Part shown: positions 1 through 7,280 of the stretch, one piece after another
Numbering within the stretch: the first letter of the stretch is position 1
Layout of the letters: each line of letters starts with the position of its first letter
Assembly: GCA_022706175.1 (NCBI GenBank)
Contig: JAKJDB010000118.1
Span: 1-7,280, forward strand
Direction: 5' to 3'
From: Candidatus Zhuqueibacterota bacterium
GTDB taxonomy: Bacteria > KSB1 > UBA2214
Length of the DNA: 7,280 nt
Program-made: the position numbers and the translations under genes
The notes under the pieces: model-generated
The model's database searches: none
Told to the model about the DNA's origin: nothing
The model's input: the letters and a program-made list of their open reading frames with translations, nothing else

Positions 1-2
1 CG

Positions 3-65
3 CGCAAAAACTGGTGGCTGTTGCTGATGGGCGTGGCCCTGGGCGCGCTTTTTCTGATTGTCTGA
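3..65 (+). CDS. C-terminal end of a membrane protein, probably PTS mannose-family EIIC (partial)
   Basis: Only the last 20 codons and the TGA stop (63-65) are in the window. They encode R-K-N-W-W followed by an unbroken hydrophobic stretch ending in F-L-I-V, which looks like a final transmembrane helix with a basic flank at its start. The identity comes from context: the next gene, 13 nt downstream, is an EIID component, and in mannose-family PTS operons EIIC normally lies immediately before EIID. EIIC would form the sugar-translocating membrane complex with EIID. The fragment is too short to confirm the family by sequence alone. Confidence 0.55.
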   Translation, partial: RKNWWLLLMGVALGALFLIV

Positions 66-69
66 GGAG
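64..69 (+). promoter_or_regulatory. Ribosome binding site of the EIID gene
   Basis: A GAGGAG core overlaps the stop codon of the upstream gene and lies 9 nt before the ATG at 79. This favours ATG 79 over the in-frame TTG at 58, which lies upstream of this site and inside the preceding coding sequence. Confidence 0.65.
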
Positions 70-78
70 ATCGCACGC

Positions 79-813
79 ATGCGTCGTATTTCCCTGTTCA
101 ATCATTATTGGCGTTGTTTTTTCATCCAGGGGTCATGGAGCTATAAATCCATGATCGGCCTTGGCTTCTGTTTTTGCATGCTGCCGGTGCTCAAACGGAT
201 GTATGCTGAGCCGGAGGAGCGCAAGGCTTTTCTGCAACGCCACCTCGAGTTTTTCAACAGCCATCCGTTCTTCGTCAGCTGGTGCCTCGGCGCGGTGGTC
301 AAGCTGGAAGAAGAGTCGGTGCGCAAGGGCTGGGCCAATTATACTCCGATCTCCATCTTTAAGCAGCGTCTGATGGGGCCTCTGGGCGCCATCGGGGATC
401 AGCTGTTCTGGAGTGGATTAAAGCCGGCGGCGGCGGCGTTGGCGGTGTGGCTGGCGCTGAGCAACGGATGGATCGCCATCCCGGTTTTTCTCATCGTCTA
501 CAATGTGCCGGTCTTTTATTTCCGCGCCTTGGGTCTGCAGCGGGGTTACCGGAAGGGATTTGACATTGTCGCCGATCTATCCCTCAGGCGGTTTCAGCCC
601 TGGTACGATGTCTGCGTGGGTCTGGGCGTGATTTTTACCGGCATGTGTCTGATGGCGGCGGTGGACTGGAACCTGACGCAAGGGATGCGATTTTTAATCG
701 CCTTCATTCTGGCTTTGCCGGTGGCGTTGGTGTTGTTGTATCTGAAACGTTCCATCAATTTAATCCTGGTGCTCACCGCCCTGGTGGCGGTGCTGTTCGG
801 CCTGTTTATCTGA
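79..813 (+). CDS. PTS system mannose/fructose/sorbose-family EIID component
   Basis: This 244-residue membrane protein matches the EIID subunit of mannose-type phosphotransferase systems, the partner of EIIC in the membrane complex that moves sugar as EIIB phosphorylates it. The diagnostic parts are visible. Q-G-S-W-S-Y plus G-L-G-F and M-L-P-V-L-K near residues 17-39 match the amphipathic N-terminal segment. R-H-L-E-F-F-N-S-H-P lies at 54-63, and the family signature M-G-P-L-G-A-I-G-D at 99-107. Hydrophobic segments follow at about 117-150, 175-195, 203-222 and 226-244. It is shorter than E. coli ManZ (about 283 residues), with the shortage in the C-terminal half. The start is ATG 79, supported by the GAGGAG site. 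It lies between a probable EIIC end and HPr, consistent with an EIIA-B-C-D-HPr-EI order. Sugar specificity cannot be read from EIID. Confidence 0.9.
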   Translation: MRRISLFNHYWRCFFIQGSWSYKSMIGLGFCFCMLPVLKRMYAEPEERKAFLQRHLEFFNSHPFFVSWCLGAVVKLEEESVRKGWANYTPISIFKQRLMGPLGAIGDQLFWSGLKPAAAALAVWLALSNGWIAIPVFLIVYNVPVFYFRALGLQRGYRKGFDIVADLSLRRFQPWYDVCVGLGVIFTGMCLMAAVDWNLTQGMRFLIAFILALPVALVLLYLKRSINLILVLTALVAVLFGLFI

Positions 814-839
814 CGATCCGGGGAATTTGGATTTTTCGC

Positions 840-1109
840 ATGATGAATCGAACTGTAACCATTCGCAATCAACTGGGCATTCACGCACGTCCGGCTGGAC
901 AATTTGTCCGCATTGCATCGCAGTACAAATCGTTTGTGTACATCGGCAAAAACGGCAAAGAGGTCAACGGCAAAAGCATTATGGGCGTGCTGATGCTCGC
1001 CGCCGGATACGGCACAGAGTTGAATCTTCGCGTCGAGGGAGATGACGAAGAGGCTGCCATGGCGGCTCTGGTGGACCTGGTCGAAAACAAAAAATTTGAC
1101 GAGGAGTAG
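840..1109 (+). CDS. ptsH: Phosphocarrier protein HPr
   Basis: A complete 89-residue HPr, the small cytoplasmic carrier that accepts phosphate from Enzyme I and hands it to EIIA domains. The active-site loop L-G-I-H-A-R-P-A-G is at 12-20. With the first ATG (840) the catalytic histidine is exactly His15, followed by Arg17. The second conserved block N-G-K-S-I-M-G-V-L at 43-51 puts a serine exactly at position 46, the residue phosphorylated by HPr kinase/phosphorylase in Firmicutes and several other phyla. Two ATGs sit in tandem (840 and 843); I chose the first because it gives the standard numbering. The ribosome binding site is weak (GGGGAA at about 820-825). The gene begins 26 nt after the EIID stop and ends 19 nt before Enzyme I, so it is in the same operon. 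Confidence 0.95.
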   Translation: MMNRTVTIRNQLGIHARPAGQFVRIASQYKSFVYIGKNGKEVNGKSIMGVLMLAAGYGTELNLRVEGDDEEAAMAALVDLVENKKFDEE

Positions 1110-1128
1110 TCCCTACGGGACAGCGGGT

Positions 1129-2916
1129 ATGGTACCCCAACGCAGCGAACATCAGGAGGTCCGTTTCCACGGGATCGGCGTTTCCTCCGGCATCGTGATC
1201 GGCCGAGCGTTCGTCCTCTACGGAGACCTCATCAAAGTAGAGCGACGCACGCTCCGCAAAGATCAGGTGGAAGCGGAGGTGGAAAAGCTGGTCCGCGCCA
1301 TCGAGCGCACCCGCGAGGAACTGCAGGTCTTTCGCACCGAGACCGCCCAGCGCCTGGGCGAAAAGGATGCGCAGATTTTCGACGTGCATCAGATGCTGTT
1401 GCAGGATGAGATGGTGCTGAACGAGATCATCCATCATATCCGCAGCGATAAAGTCAATGCCGATCATGTGGTGACCGAGGTCCTGTCGAAATACGAGTCT
1501 TCCTTCGACGACGCCGAGGATGAATATTTTCGCGCCCGGGCGGCCGATCTGCGCGACATCAAAGGGCGGGTCATTCGCCATATTCAAGGCAAGGAGGAGA
1601 CCGGGCTGGCGCAGATCAGCGAACCGGTGGTCCTGATCGCCCGGGATCTGTCGCCCTCAGACACCATCAATATGGACCGCAGCAAGGTGCTGGGCTTTGT
1701 CACCGAACTGGGCAGCCGCACCTCGCATGCGGCGATCCTCGCCCGCTCACTCAAGGTGCCCTCCATCGTCGGTCTGGTGGACGTGTGCCGCCAGGTTTTC
1801 AGCAACGATCCCGTCATTCTCGACGGCCGCAGTGGTGTGCTCATCGTCAATCCGAGCAGCGAGACGCTGACCCGCTTCAAACGGATGCAGCGTGAATTCA
1901 CCCGTGTGGAGAGCAACCTGGCCCGGGTCAAGAAACTGGCCAGCCGCACCAAGGACGGCAAGGATATCGAGCTCTCCGCCAACATCGAGTTTTTTGAAGA
2001 GATCGGAACGGCGCTGGATTACGGCGCTCATGGCGTCGGCCTCTATCGGACCGAGTATCTGTACATGACGCGCAGCGAACTGCCCGGCGAAGAGGAACAG
2101 GTGGAGGAATACAGCCGCATCATCCGCGCGATGAACGGCGCGCCGGTCACCATCCGCACGTTTGATATCGGCGGGGATAAAGCGCAACGGTTCTTCTCCA
2201 TTCCGCATGAGGCCAATCCCTTTCTCGGTTTTCGCGGGGTGCGGTTGTACGAGCACAACGAACCGGTGTTTCTCACTCAGTTGCGCGCCATCCTGCGCGC
2301 CAGCGTGCACGGGCCGGTGCGGGTCATGTTCCCCATGATCGCCTGTGTCGAGGAAATGCGCTATTGCAAGTCTGTGCTGATCAAGGCGCAGGAGCAGCTG
2401 CAGCGGGAGGGGATGGCCTTTCGTACAGAGATCCCGGTGGGAGCCATGATCGAAGTGCCCTCGGCCGCGGTGACCGCGGATCTGATCGCGCAGGAGAGCG
2501 ATTTTCTCAGCATCGGTACCAATGACCTGATCCAATACACCTTGGCGGTGGACCGGGGCAATAAATTCGTCGCGTATCTGTATCGTAACTTTGACCCGGC
2601 GGTCCTGCGCCTGATTCGAGAGATCATTCAAAAGGGCCATGAGCAGTGCGTATGGGTCGGCATGTGCGGTGAGATGGCCAGCGACCCGTTTGCCACCATG
2701 GTGCTGATCGGGCTCGGCCTGGATGAATTCAGCGTCAGTCCGGTATCGTTGCTGATGATCAAGGATATCATCCGGCGGGTGGAGTATCCCGAATGCGAGA
2801 ATCTGGCCGATGCGGCGCTGAACTTTGACGCCGCTGCGGGGGTGGAAAACTATCTGCTCGATGTGATGAACCGTAAGTTCAAGGATTTGCTGGTGTGCGA
2901 CACCGGGATTGGCTGA
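1129..2916 (+). CDS. ptsI: Phosphoenolpyruvate-protein phosphotransferase (PTS Enzyme I)
   Basis: A 595-residue Enzyme I, close to the usual length of about 575. It autophosphorylates from PEP and passes the phosphate to HPr. The N-terminal half (about 10-250) begins with H-G-I-G-V-S-S-G and holds the active-site block G-S-R-T-S-H-A-A-I-L-A-R, with the phospho-histidine at His200. The C-terminal PEP-binding barrel has G-L-Y-R-T-E-Y-L-Y-M (304-313), R-T-F-D-I-G-G-D-K (343-351), N-P-F-L-G-F-R-G (363-370), M-I-E-V-P-S (440-445), S-I-G-T-N-D-L-I-Q-Y-T (461-471) and C-G-E-M-A with the catalytic acid Cys513. All expected catalytic residues are present. I chose ATG 1129 because no start codon lies between the HPr stop and this ATG. 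The frame stays open upstream into ptsH, but that translation is unlike EI. The ribosome binding site is weak (GGGA, 1117-1120). There are no GAF or extra PTS domains, so this is the general EI rather than a PtsP-type fusion. Confidence 0.96.
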   Translation: MVPQRSEHQEVRFHGIGVSSGIVIGRAFVLYGDLIKVERRTLRKDQVEAEVEKLVRAIERTREELQVFRTETAQRLGEKDAQIFDVHQMLLQDEMVLNEIIHHIRSDKVNADHVVTEVLSKYESSFDDAEDEYFRARAADLRDIKGRVIRHIQGKEETGLAQISEPVVLIARDLSPSDTINMDRSKVLGFVTELGSRTSHAAILARSLKVPSIVGLVDVCRQVFSNDPVILDGRSGVLIVNPSSETLTRFKRMQREFTRVESNLARVKKLASRTKDGKDIELSANIEFFEEIGTALDYGAHGVGLYRTEYLYMTRSELPGEEEQVEEYSRIIRAMNGAPVTIRTFDIGGDKAQRFFSIPHEANPFLGFRGVRLYEHNEPVFLTQLRAILRASVHGPVRVMFPMIACVEEMRYCKSVLIKAQEQLQREGMAFRTEIPVGAMIEVPSAAVTADLIAQESDFLSIGTNDLIQYTLAVDRGNKFVAYLYRNFDPAVLRLIREIIQKGHEQCVWVGMCGEMASDPFATMVLIGLGLDEFSVSPVSLLMIKDIIRRVEYPECENLADAALNFDAAAGVENYLLDVMNRKFKDLLVCDTGIG

Positions 2917-2946
2917 GGTCGCGCTTAAATTCGCCAACGGCCTCAG
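2913..2946 (+). other. Inverted repeat (9-bp stem) over the ptsI stop codon
   Basis: CTGAGGTCG (2913-2921) can pair with CGGCCTCAG (2938-2946) to give a 9-bp stem with one G-T wobble and a 16-nt loop. It contains the ptsI TGA. No T-run follows, so it does not look like an intrinsic terminator. It could slow or stabilise the 3' end of the PTS message or separate it from metK. The stem is short enough that chance is possible. Confidence 0.3.
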
Positions 2947-2996
2947 ATTGCCGGTATATGCTATGGACGTGCAGGTTAGTGTGATCAAATAAGGAC

Positions 2997-3002
2997 AAGG
3001 AG
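2997..3002 (+). promoter_or_regulatory. Ribosome binding site of metK
   Basis: AAGGAG lies 8 nt before the metK ATG at 3011 and is the strongest translation signal in the window. An ATG at 3006 is closer to it but out of frame, so 3011 is the start. Confidence 0.75.
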
Positions 3003-3010
3003 AGAATGGA

Positions 3011-4147
3011 ATGTCGGAAAGATTGTTTACTTCAGAATCAGTAACCGAAGGCCATCCGGACAAGGTTGCCGACCAGATATCTGATGCTGTGTTGGATGCG
3101 GTGTACAAGGACGACCCCAAGGGCCGGGTAGCCTGTGAAACGTATGTGACCACCGGCTTGTGCCTGGTGGGCGGCGAAATCACTACTGAGACCTATGTGG
3201 ATATCTCGGGCATCGCCCGGCAGACGATCAAAGAGATCGGTTACACGAACGCGGAATTCGGATATGATTATAAGACCTGCTCCGTCATCACCACCATCGA
3301 TCAGCAGTCGCCGGATATCGCCATGGGCGTGGATCGGGAGGGCGCCGGAGACCAGGGTATGATGTTCGGCTTTGCCATCGATGAAACGCCGGAACTCATG
3401 CCGATGCCCATCGTCCTCGCCCACAAACTGACCCGCCGCCTGGCCCAGGTGCGCAAAGAGGGCGGGATCCCCTATCTGCGCCCGGACGGCAAGTCGCAGG
3501 TGACGATTAAATATATCGATGACAAACCGGCGTTTGTCGACACGGTGGTCATTTCCACCCAGCATGATCCGGACATCAGCAATGCCCAGATTCGCGAGGA
3601 CGTCATCAACAAAGTGATCATGCCGGAGATGCCGAGCGCCATGGTCCCTGCCTCGGGCATCACCTTTCATGTCAATCCCACCGGCCGTTTTGTCATCGGC
3701 GGTCCGCAGGGTGACACCGGCCTCACCGGACGCAAGATCATCGTGGACACCTATGGCGGTTTTGCCCGTCATGGCGGCGGCGCTTTTTCCGGCAAAGATC
3801 CGAGCAAAGTCGATCGTTCCGCCTGCTATGCCGCGCGCTATATCGCCAAAAATATCGTCGCCGCCGGCCTGGCCAAACGATGCGAAATTCAGCTGGCGTA
3901 TGCCATCGGCGTAGCGGAACCGGTTTCCGTGTTCGTCGATTCGTTCGGCACCGGCCTGATGCCCGATGAGGAGATCGTCAAACTGGTGCGCAAAAATTTT
4001 AATTTAACGCCGCGCGGCATCATTGAGATGCTAGATCTGCGCCGGCCGATCTATAAAGACACCGCCTCCTATGGTCACTTTGGACGTTCGGACAAGGATT
4101 TTTCCTGGGAGCGCACGGACAAAGCTAAGGATCTGCAACGCGGTTGA
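3011..4147 (+). CDS. metK: S-adenosylmethionine synthetase (methionine adenosyltransferase)
   Basis: A full-length 378-residue MetK (family usually 380-400). It makes S-adenosylmethionine from ATP and methionine in the cytoplasm, releasing phosphate and pyrophosphate. The N-terminus has [13 protein letters not shown] (6-18), with the ATP-contacting His15 and metal-binding Asp17. Next come the signature [10 protein letters not shown] at 111-120, [13 protein letters not shown] at 230-242, and the phosphate-binding loop G-G-G-A-F-S-G-K-D at 255-263. The end carries D-L-R-R-P-I-Y and Y-G-H-F-G-R, as usual. No catalytic motif is missing. It starts 94 nt after ptsI and is followed 89 nt later by ahcY, which recycles the by-product of SAM-dependent methylation. 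I see no recognisable SAM riboswitch in the leader, so its regulation is not evident from sequence. Confidence 0.97.
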   Translation: MSERLFTSESVTEGHPDKVADQISDAVLDAVYKDDPKGRVACETYVTTGLCLVGGEITTETYVDISGIARQTIKEIGYTNAEFGYDYKTCSVITTIDQQSPDIAMGVDREGAGDQGMMFGFAIDETPELMPMPIVLAHKLTRRLAQVRKEGGIPYLRPDGKSQVTIKYIDDKPAFVDTVVISTQHDPDISNAQIREDVINKVIMPEMPSAMVPASGITFHVNPTGRFVIGGPQGDTGLTGRKIIVDTYGGFARHGGGAFSGKDPSKVDRSACYAARYIAKNIVAAGLAKRCEIQLAYAIGVAEPVSVFVDSFGTGLMPDEEIVKLVRKNFNLTPRGIIEMLDLRRPIYKDTASYGHFGRSDKDFSWERTDKAKDLQRG

Positions 4148-4155
4148 GTCGGTGA

Positions 4156-5999
<1,844 letters not shown>

Positions 6000-6026
6000 G
6001 GTTGACCCATCATCAAACCATTTTTT
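6000..6026 (+). terminator. Probable rho-independent terminator after the ahcY-linked gene
   Basis: Directly after the TAG stop (5997-5999), GGTTGA (6000-6005) pairs with TCAAACC (6013-6019, one A bulged) to form a 6-bp stem with a 7-nt loop. It is followed by a single A and then six T residues (6021-6026). The stem is short and only moderately GC-rich, so it may be weak. Its position immediately after the last gene and before a 200-nt gap supports the end of a transcription unit here. Confidence 0.45.
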
Positions 6027-6224
6027 ACCGGGCTTTAAGCTCGCGGCTCTGACGGCATGGCGATTCTTTTATACCGCGCGTTTGGTTTTTCAAGCATCTT
6101 CGCATTGCTGCCGCACTTCCCATCCCATAGGTCCATCTCGCCGGCCTCCACATCCGCCATCCCTGCATCCACGGCCGGCAGACGAAAAACAACACACTCA
6201 ACCAGTTGAATATCGAGCTGCACC

Positions 6225-7280
6225 ATGTTCCGTAGAATCTTTCCTCTCCTTTTTCTATTGTCCGGAACCGCAACCGTTTCTTTTTCCGGGACCGGGTGGT
6301 ATAACGCCCGCGTTCTAGCCATGGCCGGCGCAGGCCTCATCTTGGACGATCAGTCGGTTCCAGGCAATCCCGCCCAGCTCGCGTTGCGCGGCGAACAGCG
6401 TTGGAAACTTTCGCTCATGCAGATCGGCGGGCTGGCTGCCAACGACGCTTTGCGCAAAGACCATTATGACCGCTATAACGGCGCCTTTCTGAACGAGGCG
6501 GCGAAAAAGGATCTGCTCAACGCCATTCCTGCCGCCGGTATGGATTTTTATGGTTGTGTGGAAGCGCAGCCCCTCGCCTTGCAATATGGATCCTTTGCTT
6601 TTTCCACGCAGCTGACCGCCGCGGTCAACGGCCGGCTGGCAAAGGAGACTTGCGAACTCTTGCTTCACGGCAATGAACTGGATCGCGTTTTTCGGTTTAA
6701 ACCATTGGCCGGGGATGCTCTGGTGGTCTCATCCTACGCACTTTCCTTTGGTCGCTCTCTTCCCTGTCCCCGAAGCGGTGTGCAGCATCTCGGAGCAGGT
6801 ATCAGCGTCAAATATCTGCGCGGTCATGTTCTCGAACAGATTAAAGACATCGACGTCGAGACCGTCACCCTCTACACCTCTCTGGCCGCGAAGGGAAGTG
6901 CGCGCTGGCGCAGGGCTCAGGGCGGCGATGGCTTGGGCATAGATGTCGGATTCACTGCAACTTTTTTGCAGCACTGGCGCGCCGGCCTGGTGGTGGAAAA
7001 TGCGTTCGGCCAGATCACTTGGAATCGCACTCCTGAAGCAGGCCATGCGGAATTTAGCGTCGTCTCCAGCACAGTGGAAAGAATCGTGTCGGATGATTTG
7101 GATTTCGATGAGGTGGTGCTCACTCAGGATACCACGCGGGCGATCGCCGCGTTCACGGAGCAGCTGCCGGTGTTGGTGCGCCTGGGTTTTGGTCGTGAAG
7201 GTACAAACTGGAGAGTGGCGGTTGAACTGTCCCGCAGCAGCAGACAAAGCGCATGGTCCGGTGATCGCACCGCCCTGGCC
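6225..7280 (+). CDS. Predicted outer-membrane beta-barrel protein, PorV/DUF5723-like (partial, 5' part)
   Basis: An open frame of 352 codons runs off the window edge without a stop. Translation from ATG 6225 gives a signal peptide: M-F-R-R, hydrophobic core L-L-F-L-L-S-G-T-A, likely cleavage near residue 21. The mature N-terminus has N-A-R-V-L-A-M-A-G-A-G followed by N-P-A-Q-L-A (27-53). This resembles the N-terminal pattern A-R-x-x-x-M-G-G-A then N-P-A-x-L of PorV/PorQ, TraF-like and DUF5723 barrel proteins. After that come alternating hydrophobic/polar stretches rich in Gly and aromatics, for example G-L-G-I-D-V-G-F-T-A-T-F at 236-247 and A-G-L-V-V-E-N-A-F-G-Q-I-T-W-N after it, typical of barrel strands. 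An in-frame stop (6207-6209) rules out an earlier start. The ribosome binding site is weak. It probably sits in the outer membrane as a porin-like or secretion-associated protein; no more precise role can be read. Confidence 0.7.
   Translation, partial: MFRRIFPLLFLLSGTATVSFSGTGWYNARVLAMAGAGLILDDQSVPGNPAQLALRGEQRWKLSLMQIGGLAANDALRKDHYDRYNGAFLNEAAKKDLLNAIPAAGMDFYGCVEAQPLALQYGSFAFSTQLTAAVNGRLAKETCELLLHGNELDRVFRFKPLAGDALVVSSYALSFGRSLPCPRSGVQHLGAGISVKYLRGHVLEQIKDIDVETVTLYTSLAAKGSARWRRAQGGDGLGIDVGFTATFLQHWRAGLVVENAFGQITWNRTPEAGHAEFSVVSSTVERIVSDDLDFDEVVLTQDTTRAIAAFTEQLPVLVRLGFGREGTNWRVAVELSRSSRQSAWSGDRTALA

Noticed and set aside
645..839. Extended in-frame start for HPr inside the EIID gene
   Set aside because: The added segment is a frame shadow of the EIID coding sequence. 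The ATG at 840 gives the standard HPr length and His15/Ser46 numbering.
1042..1128. Upstream in-frame ATG (1042) that would extend Enzyme I by 29 residues
   Set aside because: It lies inside ptsH in another frame, and the extra residues (Trp- and Lys-rich) do not resemble an EI N-terminus. The normal EI start region follows ATG 1129.
1747..3183. Long minus-strand open frame antisense to ptsI and metK (478 codons)
   Set aside because: It is antisense to two well-conserved genes and crosses their boundary. Its His/Arg/Asp-rich composition is typical of the reverse complement of GC-rich coding sequence, and it shows no motif.
6049..6075. Possible sigma-70-like promoter (CTGACG ... TATACC) before the barrel-protein gene
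   Set aside because: Both boxes are only partial matches and the spacer is 15 nt, so it does not stand out from chance. The promoter of this gene is left unassigned.
6673..7247. Short + strand frame (6673-6942) and minus-strand frame (6729-7247) near the right end
   Set aside because: The continuous signal-peptide-bearing frame from 6225 to the window end explains this region better; these are its shadows.

Overview
The window reads as about 7.3 kb of GC-rich chromosome from a Gram-negative bacterium. The evidence is a predicted outer-membrane beta-barrel protein and two proteins with Sec-type signal peptides. The mix of genes (a mannose-family PTS with an HPr that has both His15 and Ser46, an archaeal/Thermotoga-type S-adenosylhomocysteinase, and a PorV/DUF5723-like barrel protein) suggests a deep-branching FCB-type or neighbouring phylum (Calditrichota/KSB1/Fibrobacterota-like). 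That placement is inference only. Nearly every gene is on the + strand, and I see no mobile element, CRISPR array, tRNA or rRNA.

Region 1 (1-2916) is the downstream half of a phosphotransferase (PTS) cluster: the last 20 codons of a membrane protein that is probably EIIC, then EIID, HPr and Enzyme I. Gaps are 13, 26 and 19 nt, so these genes are almost certainly one operon. EI takes phosphate from PEP and passes it to HPr His15, which would supply EIIA/EIIB components encoded outside the window. HPr also carries the Ser46 regulatory site, which predicts an HPr kinase/phosphorylase in the genome.

Region 2 (2917-5999) holds the methyl cycle: metK (makes SAM), ahcY (splits the SAH left after methyl transfer), and a small secreted protein of unknown function whose start codon overlaps the ahcY stop (ATGA). 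A 94-nt gap with a 9-bp inverted repeat over the ptsI stop separates this block from the PTS genes. An 89-nt gap lies between metK and ahcY. I could not match either gap to a known SAM or SAH riboswitch. A hairpin followed by T6 directly after the small gene (6000-6026) probably ends the transcript.

Region 3 (6027-7280) is a roughly 200-nt non-coding stretch followed by the 5' part (352 codons, no stop before the window edge) of a predicted outer-membrane beta-barrel protein.

Most of the window is conserved metabolism. The less ordinary points are the junction of a general PTS relay with the SAM cycle, the compact EIID, the divergent AhcY subtype lacking the canonical C-terminal tail, and the uncharacterised exported protein coupled to ahcY.
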